Assembly: GCA_016177225.1 (NCBI GenBank)
Contig: JACOVQ010000006.1
Span: forward strand, 1 to 48,262
Reading direction: 5' to 3'
Origin: Candidatus Zambryskiibacteriota bacterium
Lineage (GTDB): Bacteria > Patescibacteriota > Minisyncoccia > Phycocordibacterales > Zambryskibacteraceae
DNA length: 48,262 nucleotides
How positions within the stretch are numbered: the first letter of the stretch is position 1; every line of letters starts with the position of its first letter. Shown in pieces: positions 30,616 to 38,338 of the stretch. A program made the translations under genes and the position numbers. Below the pieces are notes generated by a model. That model made no database searches, was not told the DNA's origin, and worked only from the letters and a program-made list of their open reading frames with translations.

Positions 30616-30801
30616 ATGAATTATGATGAGATTATGACCCTAACACACGAGCTTCGGCTCGAGCTGTTAGTGGCGGTGGAGACGGTGGCGCATCATGCTG
30701 ATGTGCCGCTCAATCTGACTGACGCCGAGGGTGACACCCACTCTCGTCCCATGGCGGATGTCCTGCGGGACATCCGCAAGTTCCGACGCTTCGGAACTTA
30801 A
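30616..30801 (+). CDS. Small hypothetical protein with hairpin-rich coding region
   Basis: 61 residues, no recognised family: an acidic helical start (MNYDEIMTLTHELRLELLVAVETVAHH) and a basic end (DVLRDIRKFRRFGT). AAGGAGG (30605-30611) is a strong ribosome site for ATG 30616. The DNA is packed with perfect hairpins: GAGC-TTCG-GCTC, GGATGTCC/GGACATCC, AAGTTCCG/CGGAACTT and a 9-bp GGCGCATCA/TGATGTGCC. The transcript may be a structured RNA with or without translation. It lies between the two copies of the structured leader unit. Confidence 0.55.
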   Translation: MNYDEIMTLTHELRLELLVAVETVAHHADVPLNLTDAEGDTHSRPMADVLRDIRKFRRFGT

Positions 30802-30809
30802 AGGTTTTC

Positions 30810-30901
30810 GGGGAATCACGCGGTTCGTGATTCCCCTTCTTATTCAGTCCGTCACATAAGTGATAGATTGATAGGATGAAGGCGGGTTACCGCACTGGTT
30901 T
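30810..30901 (+). repeat. Structured leader unit, copy 2
   Basis: Hairpin arms GGGGAATCACG (30810-30820) and complement (30826-30836) with the same CGGTT loop; TTCTTATTCAG (30837-30847); a different but equivalent hairpin (TCAC-ATAA-GTGA core); TTGATAGGA (30868-30876); GCGGGTTACCGCACTGGTTT (30882-30901). Relative to copy 1, paired changes in the stems keep the folding. Confidence 0.7.
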
Positions 30902-30970
30902 TATTCCACACTCGACACCGACTTAAACGAAAGTAACAGCGGATTACAGAAGTGTGAGTGGAGATATGAT

Positions 30971-31252
30971 ATGGAACCGATTTTTTTCGATCTAGAAAAT
31001 GACCGTGCGGTTTTGGAACATGTGACCAGCGATTTAATCGCATGGGCGCACAAAACTCGCCGAGCCCACACGGATGGCGCGTGGGTAAAATGTAATAATT
31101 GCTGGGAGAAAAAGTTCCTAGGCGACGAAGTACTCGTCGTGTATGAAACACGAGGCGAAGTAGTATACAAAAATGTGTACTGCTCTGTATTGTGCCAACG
31201 GCAATACAGACTGAAAAGCCTCGCCAAGAAACAACGTTGGGCAAATAAGTAA
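30971..31252 (+). CDS. Small four-cysteine, zinc-ribbon-like protein
   Basis: 93 residues. Cys41-x2-Cys44 (VKCNNCW) and Cys71-x3-Cys75 (YCSVLCQRQYR) could bind one zinc in a treble-clef-like fold. The N-terminal half is helical and the C-terminus basic (KSLAKKQRWANK), compatible with nucleic-acid or ribosome binding. GGAG lies 8 nt before ATG 30971. It is preceded by leader copy 2 and followed by a strong terminator. No family was recognised. Confidence 0.65.
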   Translation: MEPIFFDLENDRAVLEHVTSDLIAWAHKTRRAHTDGAWVKCNNCWEKKFLGDEVLVVYETRGEVVYKNVYCSVLCQRQYRLKSLAKKQRWANK

Positions 31253-31270
31253 TGTTCCTTTTGGCAGCTT

Positions 31271-31307
31271 AGCCCCGATGCGCGTGCGCGCATCGGGGCT
31301 TGTTGTT
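31271..31307 (+). terminator. Strong terminator after the zinc-ribbon-like gene
   Basis: AGCCCCGATGCGCG (31271-31284) and its exact complement (31287-31300) form a 14-bp stem, followed by TGTTGTT. It also lies just past the stop of the minus-strand gene at 31306 and may serve both directions. Confidence 0.8.
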
Positions 31308-31503
31308 ACATATGGATGAGTTGTCGACGGGTCCGATGGCGTTCGTCGGCTCTTCTCTGTCTCGTGAATTGAGCCGAACTCTGACGGTTCACTGGAAAGG
31401 CTACAACAGTCCTGCTGGCTTCTTTCGGTGTTTTTTCTGGTGTAAATTCGGCGTCCAATCTTCTGTGCTCGAGTTCTAAAGCGTAATCCATTGCCCAGTC
31501 CAT
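31306..31503 (-). CDS. Small basic hypothetical protein
   Basis: 65 residues, no recognised family: acidic start (MDWAMDYALELEHRRLDAEF) and Arg/Gln-rich C-terminus. It has a strong GGAGG (31515-31511) 7 nt before ATG 31503 and a -10-like TATAAA (31527-31522) just upstream, so it is likely real. It is transcribed against the surrounding operon and divergent from the tuf promoter. Confidence 0.55.
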   Translation of the reverse strand: MDWAMDYALELEHRRLDAEFTPEKTPKEASRTVVAFPVNRQSSAQFTRQRRADERHRTRRQLIHM

Positions 31504-31561
31504 ACTGTTACCTCCTCTCTCTTTATACCACTCGAAGTATTATTGAGAAAGGGATAAACTA

Positions 31562-31590
31562 TTGACTCTTACCGGTCCTTTGTGTACCAT
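31562..31590 (+). promoter_or_regulatory. Promoter of tuf
   Basis: TTGACT (31562-31567), 17-bp spacer, TACCAT (31585-31590). The leader is about 190 nt and contains the hairpin TTGAGA-TTC-TCTCAA (31622-31636) and the element at 31659. Confidence 0.7.
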
Positions 31591-31658
31591 AGCGCTTACG
31601 CGTTTTACCGTGCGATGCTCTTTGAGATTCTCTCAATATCGAGGATTATGCGGTTTAT

Positions 31659-31744
31659 CCTGTTAGAAGCAGGTCGCGGTCAGTGAGCTAATCAATAACT
31701 ACTGATAGTCTTTCGTTGAAACCGTGACCGCGGCTTCTAACAGG
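31659..31744. repeat. 86-bp element with CCTGTTAGAAG inverted ends, in the tuf leader
   Basis: CCTGTTAGAAGC (31659-31670) pairs with GCTTCTAACAGG (31733-31744). After a 4-nt bulge, CGCGGTCA pairs with TGACCGCG, giving a 20-bp stem around a loop of about 42 nt. The same 11-bp ends bound an element before rpsQ (39781-39856). It could be a regulatory RNA or a MITE-like insertion. Confidence 0.75.
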
Positions 31745-31787
31745 ATTAGTATGCGTATTAATTTTAACTATTTAATTTATCAAAACT

Positions 31788-32981
31788 ATGGCAGCAGAAT
31801 TTGACAGGTCCAAGCCGCACATTAATGTAGGCACCATCGGTCACGTTGACCACGGCAAGACCACCCTTACGGCCGCAATTCTTAACGTGCTTCATCGCGC
31901 AGGCAAGAAAGCGACCGTGAAGAATGTCGACCAAATCGACAATTCTCCCGAAGAGAAAGCCCGTGGCATTACTATCGCCCTCTCACACTCCGAGTACGAA
32001 ACTGACGTAAGACACTACGCTCACGTCGACGCTCCCGGTCACGCAGATTACATCAAAAACATGATTACCGGGGCCGCTCAAATGGACGGCGCTATTTTGG
32101 TGGTGGCGGCCACTGACGGCGTGATGCCTCAGACTCGCGAGCACATTCTTCTTGCCAAGCAAGTCGGTGTGCCGAAAATCGTGGTATTTCTCAACAAGTG
32201 TGATCAGGTTTCTGACAAGGAACTCATTGCTTTGGTTGAAGAAGAAGTTCGAGACCTCTTAAACAAGTACGAATATGACGGCAAAAACGCTCCGGTTATC
32301 AAGGGTTCGGCCCTTAAGGCTCTCGAAGCTTCCGGCGTAGACGATGAATGGTCTAAGCAGATACTTGCTCTTACTGATGCTCTCGACACTTACTTTCCAA
32401 TTCCGATTCGCGAAACCGATAAACCGTTTCTTATGCCTATCGAGGACATTTTCTCCATTGAAGGCCGGGGCACGGTAGTAACTGGACGTATTGAGAGAGG
32501 CAAGGTAAAAGTGGGTGAGGAAGTTGAAATTATCGGTATCAAAGATACTGCGAAGACCACTGTTACAGGCATCGAGATGTTTAACAAAAGTCTTCAAGAA
32601 GGCATTGCCGGAGACAACGCCGGAGTGCTTCTTCGAGGCGTGAAGAAAGAAGACTTGCATCGCGGACAGGTTCTTGCTAAACCAGGAAGCGTGACTCCGC
32701 ATACCGAGTTTACCGCCGAGGTTTACATCTTAAAGAAAGAAGAAGGCGGACGACACACCCCATTCTTTACTGGTTACAAGCCTCAATTCTACATCCGTAC
32801 TACCGATGTTACCGGCGAAGTCACCCTCGCCGAAGGTGTAGAAATGGTAATGCCCGGCGACACGGCAACCTTTACTGTTAAATTGGTCGCTCCAGTCGCG
32901 CTTGAGAATGAACAGCGCTTCGCCATCCGCGAAGGAGGCAAGACTGTTGGCGCCGGTGTTGTGACTAAGGTCGTTAAGTAA
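31788..32981 (+). CDS. tuf: Elongation factor Tu
   Basis: GTPase that brings aminoacyl-tRNA to the ribosome. 397 residues, full length. GTP motifs [23 protein letters not shown] and NKCD; domain II with [14 protein letters not shown]; domain III with [15 protein letters not shown] and the C-terminal [15 protein letters not shown]. It has its own promoter and long structured leader, and rpsJ starts 1 bp after its stop. Confidence 0.98.
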   Translation: MAAEFDRSKPHINVGTIGHVDHGKTTLTAAILNVLHRAGKKATVKNVDQIDNSPEEKARGITIALSHSEYETDVRHYAHVDAPGHADYIKNMITGAAQMDGAILVVAATDGVMPQTREHILLAKQVGVPKIVVFLNKCDQVSDKELIALVEEEVRDLLNKYEYDGKNAPVIKGSALKALEASGVDDEWSKQILALTDALDTYFPIPIRETDKPFLMPIEDIFSIEGRGTVVTGRIERGKVKVGEEVEIIGIKDTAKTTVTGIEMFNKSLQEGIAGDNAGVLLRGVKKEDLHRGQVLAKPGSVTPHTEFTAEVYILKKEEGGRHTPFFTGYKPQFYIRTTDVTGEVTLAEGVEMVMPGDTATFTVKLVAPVALENEQRFAIREGGKTVGAGVVTKVVK

Positions 32982-32982
32982 A

Positions 32983-33372
32983 ATGGCAAAGGCGGTCCCC
33001 TTAAAAAAACAAACCGCCTCAACGGCGGTCCGCCGAAAAGGCGAAAAAGCTCCTAAAGAGGAAGCTGTTGGTCGGTTGCGTATTCGGGTTCAGGCTTACG
33101 AGTCAAAGATTCTTGACCTTTCGGTCAAGCAAATTATCGACACCGCCTTGCGCTACGACGCCAAGATTCAAGGTCCGATTCCTCTGCCGACCGCAATCAA
33201 AAAATACACTGTTAATCGCGCCCCGTTCGTCTACAAAAACGCCCGGGAGCAGTTTGAGATGAGAATACACAAACGCTTGATTGACATCGTTAATCCGACG
33301 CCCAAAATTATCGAATCGTTGACTAACCTCTCGCTGCCAAGCGGGGTCAACATCGACGTCAAGATGGTATGA
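32983..33372 (+). CDS. rpsJ: Ribosomal protein uS10 with N-terminal extension
   Basis: 129 residues against about 103. The core begins near residue 30 (GRLRIRVQAYESKILDLSVKQI) and keeps GPIPLPT and REQFEMRIHKRLIDI. The first 29 residues are a basic, low-complexity extension. No start codon is available close to the core, so the extension is probably real. It overlaps rplC by ATGA. Confidence 0.96.
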   Translation: MAKAVPLKKQTASTAVRRKGEKAPKEEAVGRLRIRVQAYESKILDLSVKQIIDTALRYDAKIQGPIPLPTAIKKYTVNRAPFVYKNAREQFEMRIHKRLIDIVNPTPKIIESLTNLSLPSGVNIDVKMV

Positions 33373-33794
33373 AAGCAAAAAAAATAAACATGACGCAAAT
33401 TTTTGCTGAAACAGGCGAAGTACAACCTGTAACCTTAGTCGTAGCCGAAAATAAAGAGGAAGTAAGTAATCTGTCGGAAGGAGCGATAGTAACTGTCTCA
33501 GGTACATCCAAGGGTAAAGGCTTTCAGGGTGTGGTCAAAAGACACGGATTCAGAGGAGGCCCAAGGTCACACGGGCAAAAACATTCTGAACGCGAGCCGG
33601 GCTCCATCGGCGGCGGCGGCCGCGCCGGTGGGCGAGTAGCCAAAGGTATGCGCATGGCTGGTCGGATGGGCGGCGAGCGCGTGACGGTAAAAAATCTCAA
33701 ATTGATTAAAATATCGCCGGAATCAGGCGAGATTTATATCCAAGGGGCTGTCCCGGGAAGGAGGGGAAGTAAAGTAGAGATTAAAGCGAAATAA
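33369..33794 (+). CDS. rplC: Ribosomal protein uL3, shortened
   Basis: 141 residues against about 205. The start KINMTQIFAETGEVQPVTLV runs almost directly into VTVSGTSKGKGFQGVVKRHGFRGGPRSHG. The usual central segment (NAVQLGFG... to LREFRV) is deleted without a frameshift. The extended loop that reaches the peptidyl-transferase centre (GSIGGGGRAGGRVAKGMRMAGRMGG) is kept. Confidence 0.95.
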   Translation: MKAKKINMTQIFAETGEVQPVTLVVAENKEEVSNLSEGAIVTVSGTSKGKGFQGVVKRHGFRGGPRSHGQKHSEREPGSIGGGGRAGGRVAKGMRMAGRMGGERVTVKNLKLIKISPESGEIYIQGAVPGRRGSKVEIKAK

Positions 33795-34424
33795 ATGGAA
33801 GTAACAATTCATAACATTAAAGGAGAAAAAGTCAGGACAATTAATTTGCCTGAAAATGTTTTCGCCGTGCGTTGGAATGCCGATTTGGTAAAACAAGTGG
33901 TTGACTCTATGCTCTCTTCGGTCAGAATTCCTGTCGCGCATACAAAAAATCGGGGCGAAGTGCGCGGCGGCGGCAGAAAACCTTGGCAGCAAAAGGGGAC
34001 AGGTCGCGCCAGGCATGGTTCGACGCGCTCGCCTATCTGGAGGCACGGAGGCGTGGCTCACGGGCCAAGAAATGAAAAGAATTTTCTCCGCAAAGTTTCG
34101 AAGAAAATGAAAACGAAAGCTTTATACGCGATTCTTTCTCGTAAATTCAAAGAAGGAGAAATCATTTTTGTAGATTCTCTTAAACCGAGTGCGGCCAAAA
34201 CCAAAGAAGGAGTAAAAGCTCTCAAAGGATTTTCGAATATTTTATCTAAGAAGAGAAATGCCGCAGTCTTGGCTCTTGCGGAGAAAAATAGAGAAACGGA
34301 ACGCGCTTACAGAAACATTGGCAATATTGAAATTATTGAAGCTAGGAACTTAAATCCGCTCTCGCTTCTGCGGTATAAATATCTCGTAATGGAAAATCCC
34401 CAATTATGGCTAAAGCAAAAGTAG
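33795..34424 (+). CDS. rplD: Ribosomal protein uL4
   Basis: 209 residues, normal length. The tunnel-lining loop GEVRGGGRKPWQQKGTGRARHGS and RSPIWRHGGVAHGP are intact. It starts right after the rplC stop. Its end overlaps rplW by 19 bp. In E. coli L4 represses its operon; no such site was recognised here. Confidence 0.97.
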   Translation: MEVTIHNIKGEKVRTINLPENVFAVRWNADLVKQVVDSMLSSVRIPVAHTKNRGEVRGGGRKPWQQKGTGRARHGSTRSPIWRHGGVAHGPRNEKNFLRKVSKKMKTKALYAILSRKFKEGEIIFVDSLKPSAAKTKEGVKALKGFSNILSKKRNAAVLALAEKNRETERAYRNIGNIEIIEARNLNPLSLLRYKYLVMENPQLWLKQK

Positions 34425-34660
34425 AACTGAACAAAAAGATTATTTTAGGCCCTTGTATTACCGAGAAAGCGATGATTGGTGCTGACAAAAACGACGTCTA
34501 TGCTTTCAATGTTACTAAATCTGTCAACAAACACGCTATCGCGCTTGCTATCAAAGAGGCTTATCAAGTTACTCCTAAAAAAATTAATGTTACTAACGCT
34601 GGCGAAAACAAAAAGGCCTATGTTTATCTGAAAAAAGGGGACAAAATTGAAATTATCTAA
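34406..34660 (+). CDS. rplW: Ribosomal protein uL23
   Basis: 84 residues. GPCITEKAMIGADKNDVYAFNVTKSVNKHAIALAIKEAY split around residue 15-50 is the family core, ending KKAYVYLKKGDKIEII. Located at the polypeptide exit, where it docks trigger factor and SRP. It overlaps rplD by 19 bp and abuts rplB with no gap. Confidence 0.95.
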   Translation: MAKAKVELNKKIILGPCITEKAMIGADKNDVYAFNVTKSVNKHAIALAIKEAYQVTPKKINVTNAGENKKAYVYLKKGDKIEII

Positions 34661-35500
34661 ATGAAAAGTTATAAACCGACAACTAAATCGCGCCGAGGCA
34701 TGTCAGGAATTAATTTCCGAAAAGTTTTGACTGGAAGCAAGCCAGAAAAGTCTTTGGTTTCCGGATTCAAGCGCGGAGTGGGCAGAAATAAACAAGGCCG
34801 CATTACCACGCGGCACAAGGGCGGCGGACACAAGCGCCTTTATCGCAACGTTGATTTTTCTTATGGTAAATACGATGTGCCGTTCACTATTAAAACTGTT
34901 GAGTATGACCCAAACCGCTCTGGATTCATCGGCCTTGCGGTATATCTAGACGGAGAAAAAAAATATGTGCTCTTGCATAACTCGGCGAAAGTTGGCGAGA
35001 CTTACATAATTTCTGAAAAAGCGCCGCAAACTCCGGGTAATAGGTTGCCTCTCAGCAATATTAATATCGGCACTTTCGTCTATAACGTAGAACTAAAAGC
35101 TAAGGATGGGGCCAAGCTCGCCCGTTCCGGTGGCAATTATGCCGAGGTGGTGGCCAATGAAGGTAACTATGTTTTTTTAAAAATGCCTTCCACAGAAGTG
35201 CGTAAGGTGCCCGCAAATGCTTGGGCTTCTATCGGTGAAGTTTCTAATAATGAAAACCGTTTAATTAACTTCGGTAAAGCGGGACGCTCTCGTTGGCTCG
35301 GCATCCGCCCGACGGTGCGCGGCACCGCTATGAACCCGGTTGACCATCCTCACGGAGGAGGCGAAGGCAGGCAAGGCCGCGGCCGCCGCCGGGCTATTTC
35401 TATATATGGTAAGCCCACTGGCAAAGGCCAAAAGTCCCGCCGCGCCAAAAAATATTCAAACAAATTTATCATTTCCCGCCGAAAGGTAGGGAAGAAATAA
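34661..35500 (+). CDS. rplB: Ribosomal protein uL2
   Basis: 279 residues, normal length. The RNA-binding domain has RHKGGGHKRLYR, and the peptidyl-transferase-proximal motif NPVDHPHGGGEGRQGRGRR is present. In the usual order rpsS follows; here the L10 leader and four other genes intervene before rpsS at 37992. Confidence 0.98.
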   Translation: MKSYKPTTKSRRGMSGINFRKVLTGSKPEKSLVSGFKRGVGRNKQGRITTRHKGGGHKRLYRNVDFSYGKYDVPFTIKTVEYDPNRSGFIGLAVYLDGEKKYVLLHNSAKVGETYIISEKAPQTPGNRLPLSNINIGTFVYNVELKAKDGAKLARSGGNYAEVVANEGNYVFLKMPSTEVRKVPANAWASIGEVSNNENRLINFGKAGRSRWLGIRPTVRGTAMNPVDHPHGGGEGRQGRGRRRAISIYGKPTGKGQKSRRAKKYSNKFIISRRKVGKK

Positions 35501-35501
35501 T

Positions 35502-35529
35502 TTGACTTCCTATTTTATATCTGTAATGT
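35502..35529 (+). promoter_or_regulatory. Promoter of the rplJ-rplL operon
   Basis: TTGACT (35502-35507), 16-bp spacer, TAATGT (35524-35529). Six nt later, at 35536, the first base of the leader stem is reached. Confidence 0.75.
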
Positions 35530-35535
35530 ATTGCT

Positions 35536-35609
35536 CATAAGGTCAAAGACAGCAGGCGTCCGCCAGCCGGTGGAAGAAGACCTGCCGAGACAAATGGCCT
35601 TATGGAAAT
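35536..35609 (+). promoter_or_regulatory. L10 leader RNA (ribosomal protein autoregulation)
   Basis: The outer stem CATAAGG (35536-35542) pairs with CCTTATG (35598-35604). Inside, GCAGG pairs with CCTGC around the purine-rich bulge GAAGAAGA, and GCCGAGAC follows. This is the known L10/L12 binding leader layout. L10(L12) binding would sequester the rplJ start region and repress translation. Confidence 0.82.
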
Positions 35610-36098
35610 ATGGCTGTATCTCGTGCGAAAAAAGAAGAAATTGTTGAGAAATTAAAAAGGGCGTTCAATGATGCCAGGTCTTTGGTATTTGTCAATTTCA
35701 AGGGACTAACGGTAGGCAATACTACTGAACTTCGCCGCACTCTTAAGGGAGAGAAAATCTCTTACACCGTTGCTAAAAAAACTCTTGTTGCGAGAGCACT
35801 TGAAGAAGAGAAATTCAAGGGCGAACAGCCTAATCTCGAAGGAGAATTAGCGATGGCTTGGGGAGAGGACTTGGTGGCTCCGGCGCGCGGTATATATAAC
35901 TTCATGAAAAAATTTCCGGAGAACTTAAAGATTCTCGGAGGAATTTTTGAAGGCAGATTTATGTCGGCTGGTGAAATGATGGAAATTGCCAAAATTCCCG
36001 GATTTGATGTGCTCCGAGGTAAATTCGTCAGTATTCTTAATTCGCCAATTCAGCGATTCGCCGTCGTACTAAATGAAATTGCAAAATTAAAACATTAA
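35610..36098 (+). CDS. rplJ: Ribosomal protein uL10
   Basis: 162-residue base of the L7/L12 stalk. MAVSRAKKEEIVEKLKRAFNDARSLVFVNFKGLTV and the TVAKKTLVARALEE core match the family, with a C-terminal helix (SPIQRFAVVLNEIAKLKH) that carries the L12 dimers. The L10 leader is immediately upstream and rplL 4 bp downstream. Normally with rplK/rplA near rpoB, here it is placed inside the S10 gene order. Confidence 0.96.
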   Translation: MAVSRAKKEEIVEKLKRAFNDARSLVFVNFKGLTVGNTTELRRTLKGEKISYTVAKKTLVARALEEEKFKGEQPNLEGELAMAWGEDLVAPARGIYNFMKKFPENLKILGGIFEGRFMSAGEMMEIAKIPGFDVLRGKFVSILNSPIQRFAVVLNEIAKLKH

Positions 36099-36102
36099 AA
36101 TT

Positions 36103-36474
36103 ATGAGTGAAAAATTAGAAAAAATTATAAAAGAAGTGGAAGAAATGTCTGTCTTGGAATTAAATGACTTAGTGAAGGCATTTGAAGAGAAGTTTGGCGT
36201 ATCAGCTTCCGCCGTCGCTGCGCCCGCCTCCGCCCAAGGCTCTGGCGAGGTAACAGAAGAGAAGTCTACTGTATCTGTTGAACTTACTGACAGCGGCGCC
36301 AACAAAATTGCCATTATCAAAGTAGTGAAAGAAATTCTTGGTCTCGGACTCAAGGAAGCCAAAGATTTGGTAGACGCCGCGCCTTCTATGCTCAAGACGG
36401 ATATGAAGAAAGAAGAGGCGGAAGCTTTGAAGAAATCTATTGAAGGGGCTGGCGGAAAGGTGGCATTCAAGTAG
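36103..36474 (+). CDS. rplL: Ribosomal protein bL12 (L7/L12)
   Basis: 123 residues. N-terminal dimerisation domain (KIIKEVEEMSVLELNDLVKAFEEKFGV), Ala/Ser hinge, and factor-binding C-terminal domain (KIAIIKVVKEILGLGLKEAKDLVDAAP). It recruits translation GTPases. Forms an operon with rplJ and probably the HTH gene 20 bp downstream. Confidence 0.97.
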   Translation: MSEKLEKIIKEVEEMSVLELNDLVKAFEEKFGVSASAVAAPASAQGSGEVTEEKSTVSVELTDSGANKIAIIKVVKEILGLGLKEAKDLVDAAPSMLKTDMKKEEAEALKKSIEGAGGKVAFK

Positions 36475-36494
36475 ATAATAAGTAGAATAAGCGC

Positions 36495-37055
36495 ATGTCC
36501 AAGTCCGTTTCCCATATCTTTGGAGGGGAGGCCAAGGTAAAGATCATGCGCCTTTTCATATTTAACCCAGAAGTGGTTTTCAGTCCTTCCGAAGTGGCTC
36601 ATCGAGCTCAAGAAAGAGCGAGGCGTGCTTGGGTGGAACTGCGCATCTTGCTTAAAGCCGGCCTGATTAAGCGCCGAGCAAGAGGTTTTATCCTTAATCC
36701 ATTTTATCTATACTTGCCGGCCATCGAGAACTTCTTGATAGATGCTGCGCCTATTACCGAGCAGGAGATAATCAGAAGGCTTTCTAAGGCCGGGATGATG
36801 AAGCTCATATTAATCTCCGGAGTATTTCTCCATAACCCGGATACCAGAGCAGATATCTTGATAGTGGGTGATCATATTAAAAACTCAAAGCTGATTTCCG
36901 TTATTATTTCCATAGAAGCTGAACTTGGCAAAGAATTGCGTTACGCCGTGTTTGAAACGGTCGACTTCCAGTATCGTTTAGGCATCTACGACAAACTTAT
37001 AAGAGACATTCTGGAGTCTGACCATAAAAAAATTCTCAATAAATTGAGTATTTAG
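36495..37055 (+). CDS. Winged-helix protein with nucleotidyltransferase-like C-terminal domain
   Basis: 186 residues. The N-terminal 75 residues look like a winged helix (FGGEAKVKIMRLFIFNPEVVFSPSEVAHRA split over 9-38, then the recognition helix RRAWVELRILLKAGLIKRR). The second half has GVFLHNPDTRADILIVGDHI, similar to the metal-binding strand of MNT-type nucleotidyltransferases, with a single clear Asp pair. Such HTH-NTase fusions are common in Patescibacteria, from memory. It may regulate the rplJL operon it sits in; that is inference. Confidence 0.7.
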   Translation: MSKSVSHIFGGEAKVKIMRLFIFNPEVVFSPSEVAHRAQERARRAWVELRILLKAGLIKRRARGFILNPFYLYLPAIENFLIDAAPITEQEIIRRLSKAGMMKLILISGVFLHNPDTRADILIVGDHIKNSKLISVIISIEAELGKELRYAVFETVDFQYRLGIYDKLIRDILESDHKKILNKLSI

Positions 37056-37093
37056 GTTGTCCACACCCTCAAAGATTCCTTGATTTTTCGATG

Positions 37094-37099
37094 TATAAT
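37094..37099 (+). promoter_or_regulatory. -10 box upstream of the CmpX-like gene
   Basis: TATAAT, about 59 bp before ATG 37158. No consensus -35 is seen. Confidence 0.45.
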
Positions 37100-37157
37100 G
37101 GTGTTATACGCTTTTATAGCGGTAAAATTAAAAGTTAAACGTTAGTAATAAGTACTT

Positions 37158-37847
37158 ATGTTATTAAATACATGGGGAGAAGTATTGACTGTTTCTTTCC
37201 AAAACTTATGGGTGGGAGTAGTCAATTTCGTTCCTAATCTTGTCATTGCCGTAATCATCCTTGTTGTAGGTTGGCTTATCGGCGCTCTGCTTGGTCGCGC
37301 CATTTGGCAAGTATTCAAGTCTCTGAGAGTTGACCATGCTCTTCGCAAGGCTGGTTTCGAGTCTCTTGTCCGCCGCGGAGGCATCAATCTTGATTCAGGA
37401 GCCTTTATCGGCGCTTTGGTCAAGTGGTTTGTAATCGTAGTGTTTCTGATGGCGGCACTCGATGTGCTCGGTCTTTCCCAGGTTAATTTCTTCCTACAGG
37501 AAGTTGTTCTAGGATACCTCCCTCGCGTTATCGTAGCGGCTTTGGTTCTCTTGGTAGCCGGAGTTGTTGGTGATGTAGTAGGCAGACTGGTAGTTACGGC
37601 GGCAAGAACAGCCGATATCTCTTCAGCGCACTTTGCCGGTGCAATCGCCAGGTGGGCTATCTGGATTTTCGGTATCTTGGGCGCACTGTCCCAGCTTGGA
37701 GTGCTTGCACCATTCAGCCAGACTCTCTTTACCGGCGTAGTTATCGCGGTATCCCTTGCCCTCGGCCTTTCCTTCGGCCTTGGCGGTCAGGAAGCGGCAG
37801 CACGATTTATCGACAGGTTGCGTGGAGAAATGAGCGGTCGCAACTAA
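37158..37847 (+). CDS. CmpX-like conserved TM-helix protein (mechanosensitive-channel related)
   Basis: 229 residues with about five transmembrane helices. Two copies of a conserved helix pattern (NLVIAVIILVVGWLIGALLGRAIWQ and YLPRVIVAALVLLVAGVVGDVVGRLV) match the repeat seen in CmpX and MscS-related proteins. A glycine-rich segment (SLALGLSFGLGGQEAA) and a short basic tail end it. A role in osmotic or envelope stress is inferred from the family. It stands alone between terminator-like hairpins inside the ribosomal cluster. Confidence 0.85.
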   Translation: MLLNTWGEVLTVSFQNLWVGVVNFVPNLVIAVIILVVGWLIGALLGRAIWQVFKSLRVDHALRKAGFESLVRRGGINLDSGAFIGALVKWFVIVVFLMAALDVLGLSQVNFFLQEVVLGYLPRVIVAALVLLVAGVVGDVVGRLVVTAARTADISSAHFAGAIARWAIWIFGILGALSQLGVLAPFSQTLFTGVVIAVSLALGLSFGLGGQEAAARFIDRLRGEMSGRN

Positions 37848-37858
37848 AACTTTGGTAT

Positions 37859-37881
37859 GAAATCTGCCCCCAGCAGATTTC
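37859..37881 (+). terminator. Hairpin after the CmpX-like gene
   Basis: GAAATCTGC pairs with GCAGATTTC across a short C-rich loop, followed by ATTTAG. Probable terminator. Confidence 0.65.
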
Positions 37882-37912
37882 ATTTAGCTAGGTAATACCT
37901 CAGTGTTTTAAG

Positions 37913-37938
37913 TAACCCTCCACTTGCAAGTGGAGGGT
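37913..37938. repeat. Perfect 26-bp palindrome upstream of rpsS
   Basis: AACCCTCCACTTG (37913-37925) is followed at once by its exact complement. No T-run follows. It overlaps the -35 region of the rpsS promoter, so it may be a terminator for the preceding gene, an operator or a palindromic repeat. Confidence 0.6.
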
Positions 37939-37980
37939 TACTGTTATACTATATTGCGACATCCCGACAAGTCGGGATTT
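37924..37980 (+). promoter_or_regulatory. Promoter and leader of the rpsS-onward operon
   Basis: TATACT (37945-37950), with TTGCAA (37924-37929) 15 bp upstream as a possible -35. The leader carries the hairpin ATCCCGAC-AA-GTCGGGAT before ATG 37992. Confidence 0.5.
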
Positions 37981-37991
37981 TAACTGAAATA

Positions 37992-38333
37992 ATGACCAGA
38001 AGTGCATCCAAAGGTCCATATGTCGACCCTCGAATATTAAAAAAAATTGAGGGCAAGAAACCCGGCAGTACTGGCGTTATTAAGACCTGGTCTAGAGCCT
38101 GCCAGATTGCGCCCGAAATGGTTGGTTTTACCTTTGGCGTTCATAACGGCAAGGAGCACAAGGAAGTATTTATCACCGAGGATATGGTTGGACACCGCCT
38201 TGGTGAATTTTCTTTGACGCGTAAATTCGTGCGTCATGGAGGCAAGATGCAGAAGGAAATGGAACAGAAACAGAAAGAAGCAGAAATTTCCGCCGCTAAA
38301 GCAGTCAAGGGGGCGACGGAAGTTAAAAAGTAG
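37992..38333 (+). CDS. rpsS: Ribosomal protein uS19 with charged C-terminal tail
   Basis: 113 residues against about 92. The core is normal: [38 protein letters not shown] and [17 protein letters not shown]. The extra about 25 residues ([21 protein letters not shown]...) are a charged helix. It resumes the S10 order after the rplJL insertion. Confidence 0.96.
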   Translation: MTRSASKGPYVDPRILKKIEGKKPGSTGVIKTWSRACQIAPEMVGFTFGVHNGKEHKEVFITEDMVGHRLGEFSLTRKFVRHGGKMQKEMEQKQKEAEISAAKAVKGATEVKK

Positions 38334-38338
38334 ATAAT

